Assembly (NCBI GenBank): GCA_932294295.1
Contig: OW028576.1
Location: 47,958,628 to 48,022,627, forward strand
From: Alitta virens
Lineage: Eukaryota > Annelida > Polychaeta > Phyllodocida > Nereididae
Direction: 5' to 3'
Length of the DNA stretch: 64,000 bases
In this document: positions 60,662 through 64,000 of the stretch, one piece after another
Layout: each line of letters begins with the position of its first letter
Numbering within the stretch: position 1 is the stretch's first letter
Program-made: the position numbers and the translations under genes
The notes under the pieces: generated by a model
What the model was told of the DNA's origin: nothing
Seen by the model: the letters and a program-made list of their open reading frames with translations, nothing else
The model's database searches: none

Positions 60662-61233
60662 AGTAACTCATTTTACGGTGTGTTGGCCATCAGGCTGTAG
60701 GCAGGTTTTCAACAGATAAAAATCCGCTGAACTGAAAAATAAGAACTGTATAATCCATTCTGCAGCATGTTCGCCAAAAAGGAATGAAATAAGCCAGTGC
60801 ACACAAGTACACTTGTAAGCTCATTACCAATACACCAGGGAATACATCAAACTCATAATAAACTGTGACTCCATTACTCTTTGCCTTTCCATATTATCAA
60901 AAGAGAATGATTCACCCCATGCACACATCATCTGTGCAATAACTTGGACAATACTCCTCGGCCGTACATCAAAAGTGACTGCTGAGCAGCACAATACAGT
61001 CAAATTGCTTTACCATGTTTCCGCACAAGTTCTCTGTGAGAAAAGTTATATTGTGATTTTCTTTTGAAAGCGATGACCATGACTGGAATAAAAGCAGAAC
61101 ACTTCACTCGGTAGACTGGCCAAGTGGATATGAGAGAAAGAGGGGGTTAGCGCTGCAAATAGAACACATTATGGAAATAGAACACATTATGGAAACAGTT
61201 AACATAACACAGCAAAATGCCTAAAGGACACCA

Positions 61234-61502
61234 ATTAGAAACTATCATGCTTCTAGAAATATGATTAGAAACTATCATGCTCCTAGAAACATGATTAGAA
61301 ACTATCATGCTCCTAGAAATATGATTAGAAATATCATGCTCCTAGAAATATGATTAGAAACTATCACGCTCATAGAAATATGATTAGAAACTACTGTGAT
61401 CATAGAAATATGATTAGAAACTATCATGCTCCTAGAAATATGATTAGAAACTATTGTGCTCCTAGAAATATGATTAGAAACTATCATACTCCTAGAAAAA
61501 TT
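61234..61502 (+). repeat. 30-bp minisatellite, nine copies (unit C)
   Basis: Same unit order as B, including the 29-bp unit. Confidence 0.95.
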
Positions 61503-62324
61503 ATATGAAATTTATTCAACATGATAAACAGTGACAATGAGAAAGTGAGGTTTTTTGCCAATATGGCAACTCAATCTGCACAATCTTTGATTGGTGGAAA
61601 CCTGGACTGGATCAGGAGACAGTATGGAGCCCAGACATATTAAATGGCCATCGTCAGCTCAACTCAATTTGCTACACTGATGATGAGCAAGCAACTGTAG
61701 TAGCTGTGAAAGACTTTATTGGACAAATAGATAAAGACTTTACACCATTAATATTCCATTTATGTATAAAATAACATTTGTAAATTTACTTTAATAGTTC
61801 TGTGTATACTTTTATTCAAAGTGTATTTGATAAGCATATATATATATATTCACACTTTCTGCACTATTGCTCAAACTACTTTGTGAGCGACTTTAAAATA
61901 ACATTTAACAGTAACATTGCAGGACCAATGATAGTTTCCATGGAGCACCAATCAATATTTTACACATTTGCACTCCCCACTTGACATATCTTTATAAACC
62001 ATTATCAACTTTAACTAAGGCACATGGTGTGGACTCCAATCATTATCATCTTATCATTACATCTGCTACTGCAGTTCAGCTAACTTCAGACTAGTAGCAT
62101 TCATTGAGAAAATTAGTAAATACAGAATAAAATAAGTTATTTTGATAGTGTTCTTAAATCAAGATTTAACTGTATTTGCACTGAATATATTTTTCAGCTG
62201 CATCTCAGACAAAACACAATTTACACAAAGTTTTGATAAATCACAGAGATGGTAAATTATGAAGCCAAAATCCATCATTTCATTTGCAAGATACAGAAAC
62301 TGTCAGATACGAAAACACAGTTTT

Positions 62325-63176
62325 ATAATAAGACCCAATGGTTATGTGGTATTTTTTTATATTCCTCACGAGTGGACAGATTGGCCAGGATTCACGAGTG
62401 GCGTTAGCCACGAGTGAATTCTGAAGCCAATCTGTCCACAAGTGAGGGAATATAAAAATATACCACATATCCACTTGGGTCTTATTTATACCCCACAATT
62501 TTCACTTTTAGTTGAGCTGTCTGGCTATGCATTCATGTAGTATAGAAAAAATTCATGAATATTAATTTTTGCCATTGACCAATCAGAGCATTGCATAACT
62601 GTCAACAACGTCATCACCTCAAAACCTTCTGGGACATTTTCACATTAATAAAAAAAATTACGAAATGATATTTACAAACCAGTTGTTAAATATTTCTTGT
62701 CAGAATTGTTTTTTATACTAGATTTGGACAGAAAATGTTTTATTGTTCCGTATTATTCGATTGTATTACCGAAGCGATGACGCTCCTGTGACGTTGCCCA
62801 TAGCAACACAGCCGCACAATGGCTTGTATCTGTGGACTGAACAGATCATTGACTTTCTGTTACGTTTTTTGCTCCTGGAATCGTTAATTCTTGTCCGATT
62901 TCAAAAATTTAAACTTTTTTAGGGAGCTGACAATTTTATCTTTTGAATGGTTGTAAAATTGTGACTCCAAATATTGTTTTAAAGCGGCGGCGCTAGTTTA
63001 AACGGCGAAGCGCTTAGCTGCAAAAAGAGATTTTTTGTCATTGGCCTGCCATACATAGAAGTATGTGGTATACATTTCCCATCCTTGTAAGGTAAGCCAT
63101 GTAGTATACACATGTATACCACATAGGCTATACCACATGGCTTTTCTATGTGGTATACAACTGATTGTGGGGTATT
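62325..63176 (+). mobile_element. Double-hairpin element, family 2, complete copy (unit C, site 2)
   Basis: Counterpart of 41112-41963. Confidence 0.75.
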
Positions 63177-63633
63177 CCAAACATCCTTTCAAATGAGTAA
63201 CTTTTGCATCGATTTTGAACATCTCTGAAGCTTTGATGCTGCCAGACTCTGGTTCATATAACTTCAAGAAAGAAGCGTTTTAGCAAAATTGACACAAATA
63301 GATCCAAATTTATTTTTATCCGCTTGCAACACACACATGGATACACACATTGAATAAATATATCGTTCTATGTGTATCTTGAGTTAAGAAAAATACTCAT
63401 GCTTGAACAGGCCTGCCAAGGGTGTAAGTTGTGATGTCGGCAGAGCTCGATATACATCAAGATGGCAGACAGAAAACCCGCACACATTTAAATTTCCATT
63501 TAATACATATTATTATTTTAAAAAACCTTTTTTAGTTTCTGCTTTCAACTTTGGCCCATGCACTGTTTATTGGCTTGATAACAGAATACCATACATTTGC
63601 AAGAGATGTGCAATATGTAGTATGTTGTGCCTA

Positions 63634-63877
63634 CAGTCGGGCTTAAGGTTATCCATACACTCTGCTGTGTAGCATAAAGTTCACTTACATTTCACATCTT
63701 TTCTCTGATACAAAATTAATAATTACCATTGTTTATGTTCCCATAACAACAATATTTTTTCACTTTATTTCTATCAAAGGTGTTTGCAATGTTGTATCAT
63801 TTTTGGTGATTTTATTTAAAATTGCAAATAATTTATGACATTTTGCTTAAGTGTATGTAAACGTTTTGGCCCTACTG
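63634..63877. mobile_element. Possible Tc1/mariner-type MITE (unit C)
   Basis: Counterpart of 42421-42664. Confidence 0.4.
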
Positions 63878-64000
63878 TATTATTGTCATGGATGGAACAA
63901 TTAACACTCCATTCATTTCATCATTAAATCTGCCTTTATAGCGTTTATATAAGTGGATTTGATTTCAAATAAGAATAACTTCACACCAATCATATGGGTT

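Larger units (their letters stand above)
48072..64000 (+). repeat. Tandem unit C, partial (starts mid-transposon, runs off the window)
   Basis: Equals unit B from 26863 to about 42787. Differences seen: 58519 (T for C), 59861 (G for C), 62019 (G for T), 63268 (G for C), 63517-63518 (TT for CC) and one extra 4-bp unit in the TCTA array. All B-specific insertions are present. It may be an assembly duplicate of B. Confidence 0.9.

Overview
The window is AT-rich animal (metazoan) DNA. It has no recognisable host protein-coding gene, no real tRNA or rRNA gene, no CRISPR array and no operon-like layout. Abundant tRNA-headed SINEs, DNA-transposon MITEs, a decayed non-LTR retrotransposon tail, tetranucleotide microsatellites and minisatellites point to an invertebrate genome. 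A marine deuterostome or mollusc is my guess, but nothing here fixes the species. The open frames present are short, sit in repeats or microsatellites, and break between paralogous copies.

Layout: 1-7917 is a left flank with a double-hairpin repeat, a 1.65 kb piggyBac-like non-autonomous element, several SINEs and a LINE fossil. Then one large segment occurs three times head to tail: unit A (7918-24743), unit B (25935-45907) and unit C (48072 to the right edge). A and B differ by scattered substitutions, repeat-length changes and two B-only transposon insertions (1.96 kb at 26251-28213 and 0.85 kb at 41112-41963), for which A keeps the empty sites. B and C are almost identical: I found six substituted bases and one 4-base microsatellite change over about 15.9 kb. 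C begins directly after a run of exactly 200 N (47872-48071), so C may be an assembly duplicate or retained haplotig rather than a real third copy.

The most interesting structure is a pair of mobile-element families (17104-17256 type and 13165-13936 type) that end in the same two-hairpin architecture. They share the loop GGYTTTTCT, a downstream TTGYGGGATATA motif and an upstream ATTGGCC, but their stem sequences are entirely different, each arm matched by its own complement. The second family inserted at a T run without a clear target duplication and repeats its stem word at the 5' end, which resembles Helentron-type (Helitron2) non-autonomous elements. Nested insertions, paralogous empty sites and the tandem units together give a relative history: A/B duplication, then two transposon insertions in B, then B/C duplication or assembly doubling.
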